From positions 1 through 64,000 of the forward strand of contig URQS01000003.1 of assembly GCA_900550035.1 (NCBI GenBank): 64,000 bases of DNA, read 5' to 3'. The notes beneath the pieces are model-generated. The model made no database searches, was not told where the DNA came from, and worked only from the letters and a program-made list of their open reading frames with translations. The DNA is from an uncultured Prevotella sp. Its GTDB lineage: Bacteria; Bacteroidota; Bacteroidia; Bacteroidales; Bacteroidaceae. How positions within the stretch are numbered: the stretch's first letter is position 1; each line of letters starts with the position of its first letter. A program made the position numbers and the translations under genes. Below are positions 24,493 to 34,098 of the stretch, piece after piece.

Positions 24493-25689
24493 ATGAAACG
24501 TGTATCATTTTCTATTATATGTGTCTGTATGTTGTTTGGGTTTATGGCATGTGACGACATAACGCAAGTTGATGAAGTCCTTGCCGGTGAAAATATACCT
24601 AATACAGGCGCTCCTGCCATTACAAAGATTGTCATGGCAAACGATGCGGAGGGAACACCGATAGAAACGGCAGCATTCACTCAGGTGGTGCGTATCGAGG
24701 GCATTAACCTCGGCAATGTCACCTCATTGAAGTTTAATGATGTGGATGTGGATTTGAGCGAGGTATACTCAAGTTACGGCGCTGTGCTTGCAAAAGTGCC
24801 GAGGGTGCTTCCCGGGACGGTTACCGACCGTGTGTATGTGCAGACAGACCTGGGCAAGACATCAGCTCCGCTGAAAGTGACAATCCCTAAGCTGAAGATA
24901 CAAGGACTTTATTGTGAGTATGCACAACCTGGCGACACCACGTATATCCAAGGCAACGACTACGACCTGTACGGCATAACGGCAGAAGATGCAATCGTTA
25001 AGGTTGGCGACAAGGATGTTAATGTGCTTGCCGCGTCAGAGACAGAGCTGATGATACAGATACCCGGCAACGCAAAAATGGGCGATCCGGTTACTGTGCA
25101 GGGCACCAAGATGGCAGAGCCGGTAACACTTGATTATGCAAAACCGGGCGTGTCAGAACTGTTCGACTTCAACAACTGGCCCGGTTACGGTGCATTCACT
25201 CATGCAAGCAAGTATTCGTGGGCACCTAAAGATTTCCTGTACAGCAAATTCACGGCAGGACCTGACGATCCCCAACCTTTAGGGCGTGACGGCAAATACA
25301 TACGCTTTAAAGACGATGTTAATGCCTGGGGCTGGATGGTATTCTGGGCTGGATATATAGACTTGCCAGCCGATGTGGCAGCCAATCCGCAGGATTATCA
25401 GATGCGCTTTGAGTTTTGGAATGACCAGAAATATCCGTTGAATTCCAATTACAGGATTATGTTCGGCAACTATCAGTGGTATCCCGGCGGTGACGGTGTA
25501 GCCCTGAATACCAAAAACCAGTGGAAGACAATACGCATAGACCTTGACGAAGAAGACCCCGAAGGGCATGTGCTTGTTCCCGCAGGTACAGACAGCAGCG
25601 TACGCTACTCGTTCATGATAATATTCTCGCCCACCTCGGCGCAGACCTATAACGTAGCAATGACAAACTTCCGTTTTGTAAAAAAATAA
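24493..25689 (+). CDS. Surface glycan-binding lipoprotein (SGBP-B-like)
   Basis: The 398-residue lipoprotein has the signal MKRVSFSIICVCMLFGFMAC and a lipidated Cys. IPT/TIG-like immunoglobulin folds follow (ITKIVMANDAEGTPIETAAF, VVRIEGINLGNVTSLKFNDV and a second unit with VKVGDKDVNVLAASETELMI). The C-terminal ~180 residues (LFDFNNWPGYGAF ... WFWAGYID ... FNDQKYPLNSNYR-like strands) resemble the glycan-binding domain of Bacteroides SGBP-B proteins. Exposed aromatics (NNWPGY, NAWGWMVFW, YQWYPGG) suit stacking on a beta-glycan chain. The place after susD is the standard one for such proteins. I infer surface capture of the PUL's target polymer. Confidence 0.82.
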   Translation: MKRVSFSIICVCMLFGFMACDDITQVDEVLAGENIPNTGAPAITKIVMANDAEGTPIETAAFTQVVRIEGINLGNVTSLKFNDVDVDLSEVYSSYGAVLAKVPRVLPGTVTDRVYVQTDLGKTSAPLKVTIPKLKIQGLYCEYAQPGDTTYIQGNDYDLYGITAEDAIVKVGDKDVNVLAASETELMIQIPGNAKMGDPVTVQGTKMAEPVTLDYAKPGVSELFDFNNWPGYGAFTHASKYSWAPKDFLYSKFTAGPDDPQPLGRDGKYIRFKDDVNAWGWMVFWAGYIDLPADVAANPQDYQMRFEFWNDQKYPLNSNYRIMFGNYQWYPGGDGVALNTKNQWKTIRIDLDEEDPEGHVLVPAGTDSSVRYSFMIIFSPTSAQTYNVAMTNFRFVKK

Positions 25690-25695
25690 TAAGAC

Positions 25696-26808
25696 ATGAA
25701 GAATATTAAGTTTATCAATATAATCATGGCTCTTGCACTGGTGTGCTTTGGGCTGACGGCTTGCAGCAGTGATAATGACGACAATGGTGGAGAAGGCGGC
25801 GGAGGCACTGGTGGCGGAGGCTCCGTGGCAAAACTGGCAGAGCCGTATTTCGGTGTCAACATGTCAGGTGCGGAGTTTGCCGCTGTCTATCCTGGCATAG
25901 ACGGCACGCATTATGGCTATCCGACACGTTCTGATATTGAGTACTTTGCCAATAAAGGATTTAAGCTTATACGTTTCCCGTTCAGGTGGGAACGCATACA
26001 GAAGCAGCTTGGCGGCGAACTCGATCAGGTGGAGCTTGCAAAGATGAAGGCTGTTGTCAGTGTGGCGCAGGAGCTTGGTGTATACGTAATACTTGACCTG
26101 CACAACTTCGGGCGTTACTGTACGTACAGCAACGGGTATAGCTCGGCAGACAACAATTATGCCATATTAGGCTCTCGCACATGCTCTACTGCTCATTTCT
26201 GTGACTTGTGGAAACGTTTGGCGCAGGAGTTTATGGGATATACAAATGTATGGGGCTATGACATAATGAACGAGCCCCACAATATGCTCAGCTCTTCACC
26301 ATGGGACAAAATAGCCCAGGAATGTATAAACGCAATACGCGAGGTGGACAGGCAGACTCCCATTGTTGTTGAGGGGAACGAGTTTGCATCGTCAAGCAAG
26401 TGGACAAATCTCAGTCAGGATTTGAAAGACCTTACAGACCCTTCAGACAAGCTCATATTCCAGGCACATATCTATTTTGACAATGATGCCAGTGGCAAAT
26501 ATGTCAAGGATTATGACGGCGAGCAGGCAACAGAGGATATAGGTGTTGAGAGGCTGAAGCCGTTTGTTGAGTGGTGCAAGAAGTATGGCAAGCAGGGCTT
26601 TGTCGGCGAATACGGCGTTCCTGACAACGACCCGCGCTGGCTTGTCACCCTTGACAAGGCGCTGCAATATCTTTCTGAAAACGGCATAGGCGGCACATAC
26701 TGGTCTGCCGGTCCGCGTTGGGGCGACGATGCCCTTGCCGTGCAGCCGATAAACGGGCAGGACAGGCCCCAGATGTCTGTTATCGGAAAGTATCTTAAGG
26801 CAGAATAA
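25696..26808 (+). CDS. GH5 endo-beta-glycanase lipoprotein
   Basis: The 370-residue enzyme has a lipoprotein signal (LALVCFGLTAC-SSD) and an acidic, Gly-rich linker (about 24-43) that would lift the catalytic domain from the membrane. The GH5 domain shows FGVNMSGAEFAAVYPGIDG, RFPFRWERIQ, DLHNFGRYC, the acid/base Glu193 in IMNEP, the nucleophile Glu305 in VGEYG and GTYWSAG. The catalytic glutamates are 112 residues apart, as in the paralogues at 16681 and 30509. It is probably surface-exposed and makes the first cuts in the polymer held by the SusD and SGBP proteins. The gene starts 6 bp after the SGBP gene. Subfamily and exact substrate (glucan or glucomannan) are not certain. Confidence 0.88.
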   Translation: MKNIKFINIIMALALVCFGLTACSSDNDDNGGEGGGGTGGGGSVAKLAEPYFGVNMSGAEFAAVYPGIDGTHYGYPTRSDIEYFANKGFKLIRFPFRWERIQKQLGGELDQVELAKMKAVVSVAQELGVYVILDLHNFGRYCTYSNGYSSADNNYAILGSRTCSTAHFCDLWKRLAQEFMGYTNVWGYDIMNEPHNMLSSSPWDKIAQECINAIREVDRQTPIVVEGNEFASSSKWTNLSQDLKDLTDPSDKLIFQAHIYFDNDASGKYVKDYDGEQATEDIGVERLKPFVEWCKKYGKQGFVGEYGVPDNDPRWLVTLDKALQYLSENGIGGTYWSAGPRWGDDALAVQPINGQDRPQMSVIGKYLKAE

Positions 26809-27773
26809 TGATGTTTCTTATGAGCAGAATAAAGATTATTATTATTATGTTGCTGATTACTGTGGCTGCCTCTGCTGTCACTCCGGTGAAGAGGTGGGGA
26901 CAGTTGCAGGTCATAGGCAACCAGTTGTGTGACAGCAGGGGAGAACCCGTGGTGCTTCGTGGCGTAAGTCTCGGGTGGCATAATCTGTGGCCCCGTTTTT
27001 ACAATGCAAAGTGTGTGAAGTGGCTCCGCGACGACTGGCACTGTACCGTGCTGCGTGCGGCAATGGGTGTATGCATTGAAGACAACTACAAGGAAAACCC
27101 GGAATTTGCACTGTCGTGCATGAACAATGTAATTAAGGCAGCCATAAAGAACGGGATATATGTCATAATAGACTGGCACACCTATTATCCTGAAAAGGAT
27201 GAGGCTGTCAAGTTTTTCGGCATGATGGCAAAGGAATACGGCAAGTATCCGAATGTCATATATGAGATATACAACGAGCCGATGGAGGATACATGGGAGA
27301 GTGTCAGCGACTATGCTTATGCCGTAATAGCGGAGATACGCAAGTACGACGAGGACAATATCGTTCTTGTAGGTAATCCGCACTGGGACCAGGACCTGCA
27401 TCTTGTGGCGGAACGCCCGTTGAAAGGGCTGACAAACATAATGTACAGTCTTCATTTCTATGCGGCCACTCACGGTCAGGAACTGCGCGACCGTGCCGAG
27501 GCGGCATGGAAGCAAGGCATTCCTGTCTTTGTAAACGAATCGGCCGGAATGGAGTGTACCGGTGACGGGCCGCTTGACATGGATGAGTGGCAGCGCTGGA
27601 CCGACTGGATGGAGGCACACCGCATAAGTTGGGTAAACTGGTCCATTTCCGATAAGAACGAGACATGCTCGATGCTTATTCCAAGGGCCCGCAAAGACGG
27701 CCGTTGGACGGATGATGTCATAAAACCCTATGGCAGGATTGTAAGGGCTAACCTGCGAAAATACAATAAATGA
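26808..27773 (+). CDS. GH5 subfamily 2-like endo-beta-1,4-glucanase
   Basis: The 321-residue secreted enzyme has a signal peptide (IIIIMLLITVAASA). Its GH5 domain is of a different type from its neighbours: LQVIGNQLCDSRGEPVVLRG, GVSLGWHNLWPRFYN, VIIDWHTYYPE, VIYEIYNEPME with the acid/base Glu157, LHFYAATHGQELR, FVNESAG with the nucleophile Glu244, and SWVNWSISDKNETCSML. This pattern is that of bacterial subfamily 2 cellulases, such as Bacillus endoglucanases. It should hydrolyse beta-1,4-glucosyl links in glucan or glucomannan. The stop of the upstream GH5 and its ATG overlap by one base. Starts at 26811 and 26820 are also possible. A 190-bp gap with no gene or clear promoter follows. Confidence 0.85.
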   Translation: MMFLMSRIKIIIIMLLITVAASAVTPVKRWGQLQVIGNQLCDSRGEPVVLRGVSLGWHNLWPRFYNAKCVKWLRDDWHCTVLRAAMGVCIEDNYKENPEFALSCMNNVIKAAIKNGIYVIIDWHTYYPEKDEAVKFFGMMAKEYGKYPNVIYEIYNEPMEDTWESVSDYAYAVIAEIRKYDEDNIVLVGNPHWDQDLHLVAERPLKGLTNIMYSLHFYAATHGQELRDRAEAAWKQGIPVFVNESAGMECTGDGPLDMDEWQRWTDWMEAHRISWVNWSISDKNETCSMLIPRARKDGRWTDDVIKPYGRIVRANLRKYNK

Positions 27774-27963
27774 CCCCCTCTGAGGAGGAGCATGGCAAGT
27801 TACGGTCTGAAAGGTGGCATTCCGGCCTGCAAGACATGGCCTTTTGCAAATCAGGCAGAGGCGGATGAAAACTGTAAGCAAAAGCCCCTTGAATATAACA
27901 GACTGTAAGTATTTGCCATAAAAGCTAAAGGCAATTCTGACAACAAGTAATAAAGACGATATA

Positions 27964-30504
27964 ATGAATAAACTTTCTATCATAGTAATATGCCAGATGT
28001 TTGTAGCATGCCTTGCATGTGCCCAGTCTTCGCTTGACGATATTGACCGCCGGGCGTGGCACGATGCCGTGTCTCCCCTTCAGATGAAGGCGGCAGGCAT
28101 GTATCCTTTTTCTGTGAAGAAAATAAAGTCATGCGCTTCAGACAGGGTACAGTCTTTGAGCGGTATTTGGACCTTGTCGGGAGCAGACGGCATAAATTCA
28201 GATATATCTGTTCCGTGCCGTGTTCCCGGCAGCATACATACGGCATTGAAAGAAGCGGGAATTATTCCTGACCCGTGCGTTGGACGGAACGATACAGCGG
28301 CGGAGCGGAGGTCGTATCAGCGCTGGTATGTTACGCGGACGTTTTATTATGACGGTACAATGTCCAGTCCGTTATTGTCTTTTAAAGGTGTGGCAAATAA
28401 ATGCCGGGTATTTGTCAACGGTGTGCCTGTGGCTGAGCACGAGGGCATGTTCGGTGGTCCGGATATAGCGGTGGATAAATATCTGAAGCGCGGCGAGAAT
28501 GTCATAAAGGTGGAACTCCTGCCGATACCCAAGATTTATAACGGCGGCTGGCCGGCAACGGCAAATGAGGCATGGAAGCATACAGTCGTGTCAAACTGTG
28601 TGTACGGCTGGCATTATTCAAAGATACCCTCAATGGGTATATGGAATGATGTGCACCTCGTAGACCGCCCGGACTTGCGGATAGAAAATCCGTTCTTCAT
28701 CACCCGTTCCGTGAAAGGTGACATGCGGATGCAACTTACGCTCCCGAAGGAGACGACAGGAGAAATACGTTTGTTGGTCAAGCCTTATAACTTTGAAGGC
28801 AGGCCGCAGGCTTTTGTAACCACGATAAACAAAGTCAAAGGGAATGCCGCTTTTGACTTTAATATAAAAGAGCCGTGTCTGTGGTGGCCGAACGGCACCG
28901 GCAGCCAGAACCTATACGATGCTGAAGTGCAACTTGTGGCTGACGGAAAGGTGCAGTCGGTATGTGCACGGCGTTTCGGCGTAAGGACTGTTGAGATGAA
29001 ACCGTTACCGGAAGGAGAGCGTGAGGACTTATACAACTGGACTTTCTGTATCAACGGACGTGACATGTTCGTAAAAGGGACGGGCTGGTGCATGATGGAT
29101 GCCTTGCTTGATTTTTCAAAAGAACGTTACGACCGTTTCTTGTCCGTTGCCCGTCATCAGAATATCCAACTGATAAGGGCATGGGGCGGAGGAATGCCGG
29201 AAACGGACATATTCTATGAGCTTTGTGACGAGAAGGGTATTATGGTCATGCAGGAGTGGCCCACGGCATGGAACAGTCATGAGACACAGCCGTTCGGCAT
29301 GCTGGAGGAAACGGTTGTCCTCAATACCGTACGTCTGAGAAATCATCCTTCGCTTGTAATGTGGGGAGGAGGCAATGAATCGGATAAGCCTTATGGTAAG
29401 GCCATAGACATGATGGGGCGTCTTAGCGTGGAACTTGACGGCTCCAGGCCGTTTCACCGTGCGGAGGCATGGGGCGGCAGCCGCCATAACTACAACTGTT
29501 GGTGGGACGAGATGCACCTTAATCACAATCTTAACATGACTGCGCGCTTCTGGGGAGAGTTTGGTGTGCCGTCGCTGCCTCATGCGGAGACGGTAAGGAA
29601 ATATCTTGACGGTGAGAAATATGTATGGCAGCCGGATAAAGAATCGGCATTCACCCATCATACTCCTATATTCGGAACTAACGGAGAGATAAGCCGGCTG
29701 GGACAGTATGCCGGATATTTCACATCATTGGAAACTCTGGAAGACGCCGTGTTAGGTTCTCAGATGTCGCAGGTAGTAGGCGTAAGGCATACTCTTGAGC
29801 GTGCCCGGACAATGTGGCCTAATACAACCGGTGCCCTTTATTATAAGCTGAACGATAACTATCCGGGACTGTCATGGTCGAGTGTAGATTATTATGGTGC
29901 GGTCAAGCCGCTGCATTATTTTGCGCGCCGTGCCTTTGAACCGGCAACGACAGTCTTGCTGCTTGACAGGACAAACATGGCGGGGCAGGAGGTGAAGATA
30001 CCTTATTATCTCCTTGACGACAATAACATCGTTACCGGCAAGACCGTTAAGGCACATCTGTCGGTATGGAACCATAAGATGCAGTGCGTACTTGACACGG
30101 CGATATCGGTAAAGCCTAAGGGCAGAGTTGATAAGATTGCAGATATCGTTCTGACGAAGGAGCAGACGTTGAGCGAGATGTTGTACATGAAGACAGACCT
30201 CATTAAGGACGACGGTACGCTTGTGGCAAGAAACTGGTATTTCTGCAACTACGATACACGTCGTGGCGTAATGCTTGAGTCGCGGGCGGCGGATGTCCGT
30301 ACGGAACAGGACGGGAAAAACATAACAATAACCAATATATCGGCATTTCCTGCCGTGGGTGTTACCGTCGATGTCCCTGGGCAGTCGTCACAGTTGCTAT
30401 TGTCTGATAATTATTTGTGGCTTGATCCGGGAGAGACGGTAACGGTTGGCTCCAATATATCGTGTCCTGCCGTGGTCAGTTGGTGGAACTCAAAAAATAA
30501 ATGA
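27964..30504 (+). CDS. GH2 beta-mannosidase
   Basis: The 846-residue exo-enzyme has a signal peptide (VICQMFVACLACA) and the GH2 layout: a sugar-binding jelly roll (about 60-230, SGIWTLSGADG ... SIPCRVPGSIH-like), an immunoglobulin-like domain and a TIM barrel. Residues typical of beta-mannosidases are QLIRAWGGGMPETDIFYELC, VMQEWPTAWNSHE, MWGGGNESD with the acid/base Glu472, and RFWGEFGVPSLP with the nucleophile Glu532. It should remove beta-mannose from non-reducing ends, most likely in the periplasm. GH2 also includes other activities, but the WGGGNE and WGEFG sets favour mannosidase. It lies in the main operon next to three GH5 genes. Confidence 0.87.
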   Translation: MNKLSIIVICQMFVACLACAQSSLDDIDRRAWHDAVSPLQMKAAGMYPFSVKKIKSCASDRVQSLSGIWTLSGADGINSDISVPCRVPGSIHTALKEAGIIPDPCVGRNDTAAERRSYQRWYVTRTFYYDGTMSSPLLSFKGVANKCRVFVNGVPVAEHEGMFGGPDIAVDKYLKRGENVIKVELLPIPKIYNGGWPATANEAWKHTVVSNCVYGWHYSKIPSMGIWNDVHLVDRPDLRIENPFFITRSVKGDMRMQLTLPKETTGEIRLLVKPYNFEGRPQAFVTTINKVKGNAAFDFNIKEPCLWWPNGTGSQNLYDAEVQLVADGKVQSVCARRFGVRTVEMKPLPEGEREDLYNWTFCINGRDMFVKGTGWCMMDALLDFSKERYDRFLSVARHQNIQLIRAWGGGMPETDIFYELCDEKGIMVMQEWPTAWNSHETQPFGMLEETVVLNTVRLRNHPSLVMWGGGNESDKPYGKAIDMMGRLSVELDGSRPFHRAEAWGGSRHNYNCWWDEMHLNHNLNMTARFWGEFGVPSLPHAETVRKYLDGEKYVWQPDKESAFTHHTPIFGTNGEISRLGQYAGYFTSLETLEDAVLGSQMSQVVGVRHTLERARTMWPNTTGALYYKLNDNYPGLSWSSVDYYGAVKPLHYFARRAFEPATTVLLLDRTNMAGQEVKIPYYLLDDNNIVTGKTVKAHLSVWNHKMQCVLDTAISVKPKGRVDKIADIVLTKEQTLSEMLYMKTDLIKDDGTLVARNWYFCNYDTRRGVMLESRAADVRTEQDGKNITITNISAFPAVGVTVDVPGQSSQLLLSDNYLWLDPGETVTVGSNISCPAVVSWWNSKNK

Positions 30505-30508
30505 AATT

Positions 30509-31519
30509 ATGAATAAGATAAAGTTAAGCTTGATATCAGTATTGATAACGTTAAGTGGCGGAATGCTTGCAGGTGAGCCTTTCGGTGTTAACCTCGCCTG
30601 TGGTGATTTCGGTTCGGTATTCCCCGGTGAATATAACAGGCATTATACATATCCCACCGATGCGGATCTTGTATACTGGCAGCAGAAAGGACTGATGCTC
30701 GTACGTCTGCCTTTCCGCTGGGAACGTCTTCAGCATAAGCCTTACGGACCTTTGTGCCAGGACGATCTGGCTAAGGTGAAAGACTTTGTAAAGGCTGCCG
30801 GAAAGCGTGGGATGAAGGTTCTTTTTGACATGCACAACTATTGCCGCCGTATAGATGAGGGCACAGAGAAGATTGTAGGTACGCCCGAATTGTCTTATGA
30901 GAGCTATGGGCAGTTCTGGCGTATGATGGCACAGGAGTTCCGCGACTTCGGCAACATCTATGGCTACGGACTGATGAACGAGCCTCACGACCTGCCCGCA
31001 AGTGTGTCATGGCACAAAATGGCACAGGTGGCGATAGACTCTATCAGAACCGTGGACACAAAAACTCCTATAGTCGTAGGCGGATATCATTGGAGCTCGG
31101 CACGGCGTTGGGTACAGATGAGTGATAACCTTAAGACATTACGTGACCCTGCTGAAAATATCATATTTGAGGCACATTGCTATTTCGACTTTGACGGCTC
31201 GGGCACTTATAAGTTTACATACGAACAGGAAGAGGGAACCCCCAAGCGCGGCGTGGACCTTGTACGCCCTTTTGTGGAATGGCTTAATAAAAACAATCTT
31301 CGCGGTATAATAGGCGAATATGGCATACCCGAAGGAGATGAACGTTGGGAGAAGACATTGGACAACTTCCTTTCATATTTGCAGAAGAACGGTGTCCCCG
31401 CGCTTTATTGGGCGTCAGGACCATGGTGGACGGATGCCGTAATGACAATCCCGACATACCGAGGCGGCAAGGAGAAGCCTCAGGTTAAGATTATGGAGAA
31501 GTATAAGGAGACAAAATAA
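30509..31519 (+). CDS. GH5 endo-beta-glycanase (third paralogue)
   Basis: The 336-residue enzyme starts at 30509 (MNKIKLSLISVLITLSGGML, a signal peptide), four bases after the GH2 stop. It has the same fold type as the GH5 lipoprotein: FGVNLACGDFGSVFPGEYNR, RLPFRWERLQ, DMHNYCRRI, the acid/base Glu158 in LMNEP, the nucleophile Glu270 in IGEYG and ALYWASGPWW. No lipobox is present, so it is probably periplasmic and acts on imported oligosaccharides. NYCRRI replaces NFGRYC and the loop near residue 115 is different, so its specificity may differ from its two paralogues. Confidence 0.86.
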   Translation: MNKIKLSLISVLITLSGGMLAGEPFGVNLACGDFGSVFPGEYNRHYTYPTDADLVYWQQKGLMLVRLPFRWERLQHKPYGPLCQDDLAKVKDFVKAAGKRGMKVLFDMHNYCRRIDEGTEKIVGTPELSYESYGQFWRMMAQEFRDFGNIYGYGLMNEPHDLPASVSWHKMAQVAIDSIRTVDTKTPIVVGGYHWSSARRWVQMSDNLKTLRDPAENIIFEAHCYFDFDGSGTYKFTYEQEEGTPKRGVDLVRPFVEWLNKNNLRGIIGEYGIPEGDERWEKTLDNFLSYLQKNGVPALYWASGPWWTDAVMTIPTYRGGKEKPQVKIMEKYKETK

Positions 31520-31568
31520 CAGGAGGACCGATAAGCTGTCAGTACACTTCATCAATAAATTATTCACT

Positions 31569-32909
31569 ATGACAAGCAAGTATTTTCTCATAGCTATGAT
31601 GTTAGTTTCTTCCGCCGTCTATGCCGGTATTCCGTTTACGCACGGTAATCTCAAGGTAGACGGCAGCGGAAGATACCTTGAGCATGACGACGGTACACCT
31701 TTTTTATATATGGGTGATACGGCATGGGAGATGCTCTCAAGACTTACGTATGAAGAAGCCTGTGCCTATATGGACAACAGGGTGGGGAAGGGAATAAACG
31801 TTATACAGACCGTTCTTCTCTCCGAGCTGGCAGGCATCAGGGATACAACGGCAGCAGGTGTCACGCAGTTAATAAACGGAGATGTCTGCAGCCCCAATCC
31901 CCTTTATCTGGCACATGCCGACTCCGTCCTTGCATACGCGGAGCAAATCGGACTGTATCTTGCAATATTACCCACATGGGGTGACAAGGTAGACAAGCAA
32001 TGGGGCAACGGACCGGAGATATTTAATGAACATAATGCGGAAGAATACGGAAGAATTTTGGGGCGCAGGTGGGCTTCACGCCCTAATATTATATGGATAA
32101 TAGGAGGCGACCGTGGAGGCGGCGGAAAGAACAGGGCAGTATGGAATGCAATGGCAAGGGGCATAAAGTCTGAGGACAAAGTGCATCTTATGACATATCA
32201 TCCGCATGGAGAGCACTCGTCGTCCATGTGGTTCCACGATGAAGACTGGCTTGACTTTAACATGATACAGACCGGTCATTGTCAGCAGGGGTATGATATA
32301 TACCGCCGTATGATGTTGCATGACATGGCCCTGAAACCGGTAAAGCCCGTTATGGACGGAGAACCACGGTATGAAGACATACCGCGCAACTTCAAAAAGG
32401 AAGACGGCAGGTTTGGGGCTGCCGACGTTAGGCATACGTTATATCAGAGCATGCTTACCGGTGCATGCGGATACACTTACGGCAACAACAATCTGTGGCA
32501 AATGTATGCTCCGGGGCGCGAACCCAAGTGTGACGCGCGTACATACTGGTACGACGCGATGAATATGGAGGCTGAATGTCAGCTTATACATTTTGTGAAG
32601 CTTTGGCACGAAATACCTTTCAGAGGTGGGTATAATGTTCCGCATTGTGCCGTTCCCGCGGATGAATACGGTTGTGATGAGGCTGTTGCCTTTATTACAG
32701 GGGATTATATGCTGTGCTACTTTCCCGGAGGGAACAGCTGGAGACTGACGGTACCTGATACGTTCGGTCACCTGTATGCAGCAGAGTGGATGAATCCCCG
32801 TACCGGACAGCGCATGCCCGGAGGTATTTCTGAAGGGTATGTGGTTGATGTGAGTTTGCCGGAGGGTGGTAATGACGACTGGCTTTTGATATTGAAAAAA
32901 GAAAAATAA
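31569..32909 (+). CDS. DUF4038 glycoside hydrolase, GH140-like
   Basis: The 446-residue protein has a signal peptide (MTSKYFLIAMMLVSSAVYA). The DUF4038/GH140-type barrel shows FLYMGDTAWEMLSRLTYEEA, GINVIQTVLLSEL, GLYLAILPTWGDKVDKQWG, NIIWIIGGDRGGGGK, MTYHPHGEHSSSMWFHDEDW, PVMDGEPRYEDI and GACGYTYGNNNLWQMY. A C-terminal beta domain (about 370-446, YAAEWMNPRTGQRMPGG) follows. The founding GH140 member is an apiosidase acting on rhamnogalacturonan II, but the wider family is diverse. Asp in GGDRGG and Glu in DGEPRYE are likely catalytic residues by family comparison. Apiose itself is not implied by the rest of this locus, so the substrate is open. Confidence 0.8.
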   Translation: MTSKYFLIAMMLVSSAVYAGIPFTHGNLKVDGSGRYLEHDDGTPFLYMGDTAWEMLSRLTYEEACAYMDNRVGKGINVIQTVLLSELAGIRDTTAAGVTQLINGDVCSPNPLYLAHADSVLAYAEQIGLYLAILPTWGDKVDKQWGNGPEIFNEHNAEEYGRILGRRWASRPNIIWIIGGDRGGGGKNRAVWNAMARGIKSEDKVHLMTYHPHGEHSSSMWFHDEDWLDFNMIQTGHCQQGYDIYRRMMLHDMALKPVKPVMDGEPRYEDIPRNFKKEDGRFGAADVRHTLYQSMLTGACGYTYGNNNLWQMYAPGREPKCDARTYWYDAMNMEAECQLIHFVKLWHEIPFRGGYNVPHCAVPADEYGCDEAVAFITGDYMLCYFPGGNSWRLTVPDTFGHLYAAEWMNPRTGQRMPGGISEGYVVDVSLPEGGNDDWLLILKKEK

Positions 32910-32922
32910 TATTAATACAATT

Positions 32923-34089
32923 ATGAAATTAAAGAGTATAAATGAACTTGCACGTGACTATGAGGATCTTGTAAACCGTCATAATGAGGCCGAGACCAGT
33001 GTAAATGGTATTTATTGCCGTTATAAGCATCCTGTGCTTACGGCAGAGCATGCCCCGCTGATTTGGCGGTATGACATGAACGAGAATGATAACCCGTTGT
33101 GTGAGGAACGCATTTCAATAAATGCCGTGTTTAACTCAGGTGCAATAAAACTGGACGGGAAGTACTATCTTATGGCACGTGTCGAAGGCGCCGACCGCAA
33201 GTCATTCTTCGCCATTGCAGAGAGTGACAGTCCTACGGAGGGCTTCCGCTTTTGGGAATATCCGGTCATGATGCCTGAGACACCGGGGGAAATAGATACG
33301 AACATGTACGATGCCAGACTGACAAAGCACGAAGACGGATATATCTATGCCTTGTTCTGTGCCGAGCGTAAAGATCCGTCCGCAGAGCCGGGCGACCTTT
33401 CTTCGGCGGTTGCAGCAGCGGCAATAGCGAGGACTAAGGACCTTAAGACATGGGAGCGTCTTGATGACGTGAAGACAGATACGCAGCAGCGCAACGTCGT
33501 TCTTCATCCAGAGTTCGTAAATGGCAAGTATGTGCTTTACACGCGTCCGCAGGACGGCTTCATAGATACGGGCAACGGAGGCGGAATAGGTTGGGCGCCG
33601 ATAGATGATATCTGTCATGCTGAGATTCATGATGAAAGGATTATCAATGTGCGTAAGTATCATACTATAAAAGAAGTGAAGAACGGAGAGGGCCCCCATC
33701 CTATAAAGACTTCGCGCGGCTGGCTGCATCTCGCTCATGGTGTGCGCGGCTGCGCGGCAGGGCTTCGCTATGTGCTGTATCTCTATGTCACGGCTCTTGA
33801 CAATCCTTCCAAGGTGATAGCGGAGCCGGCTGGATACTTCATGGCTCCCTTGGGCGAAGAGCGTGTCGGTGATGTCAGCAACGTTCTTTTCTCAAACGGC
33901 TGGATAGAAGACAACGGTAGGGTATATATCTATTACGCATCGAGCGACACACGCCTTCATGTGGCAGAGTCAACCGTAGAGCGACTTTTGGACTATTGTT
34001 TCAACACACCTTCCGACGGGTTGCGCTCCATAGAGTCTGTTAAGGCTATATATAGGCTTGTGGACAAGAACAAGAGATTACAACAATAA
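32923..34089 (+). CDS. GH130 4-O-beta-D-mannosyl-D-glucose phosphorylase
   Basis: The 388-residue cytoplasmic enzyme has no signal peptide. It is a five-bladed propeller phosphorylase of the GH130 subfamily 1 type. Marks are FNSGAIKLDGKYYLMARVEG, NMYDARLTKHEDGYIYALF, HPEFVNGKYVLYTRPQDGF, the phosphate-binding stretch NGEGPHPIKTSRGWLHLAHG and RVGDVSNVLFSNGW. The known reaction is Man-beta-1,4-Glc plus phosphate to mannose-1-phosphate plus glucose. It is 13 bp after the GH140-like gene and 9 bp before the symporter gene, matching the phosphorylase-symporter pair of known Bacteroides mannan operons. No mannobiose 2-epimerase is seen nearby, so Man-Glc may come straight from glucomannan. Confidence 0.88.
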   Translation: MKLKSINELARDYEDLVNRHNEAETSVNGIYCRYKHPVLTAEHAPLIWRYDMNENDNPLCEERISINAVFNSGAIKLDGKYYLMARVEGADRKSFFAIAESDSPTEGFRFWEYPVMMPETPGEIDTNMYDARLTKHEDGYIYALFCAERKDPSAEPGDLSSAVAAAAIARTKDLKTWERLDDVKTDTQQRNVVLHPEFVNGKYVLYTRPQDGFIDTGNGGGIGWAPIDDICHAEIHDERIINVRKYHTIKEVKNGEGPHPIKTSRGWLHLAHGVRGCAAGLRYVLYLYVTALDNPSKVIAEPAGYFMAPLGEERVGDVSNVLFSNGWIEDNGRVYIYYASSDTRLHVAESTVERLLDYCFNTPSDGLRSIESVKAIYRLVDKNKRLQQ

Positions 34090-34098
34090 TTATAATAT

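Noticed and set aside
27774..27963. Possible internal promoter or small gene in the 190-bp gap of the PUL operon
   Set aside because: The sequence near 27909 resembles part of a -7 box (agtatttg) but lacks the TA at the right distance, and no operator motif or open frame is present.
26511..27983. 490-codon minus-strand frame across two GH5 genes
   Set aside because: It covers clear GH5 coding sequence with catalytic motifs on the other strand and shows no recognisable protein features.
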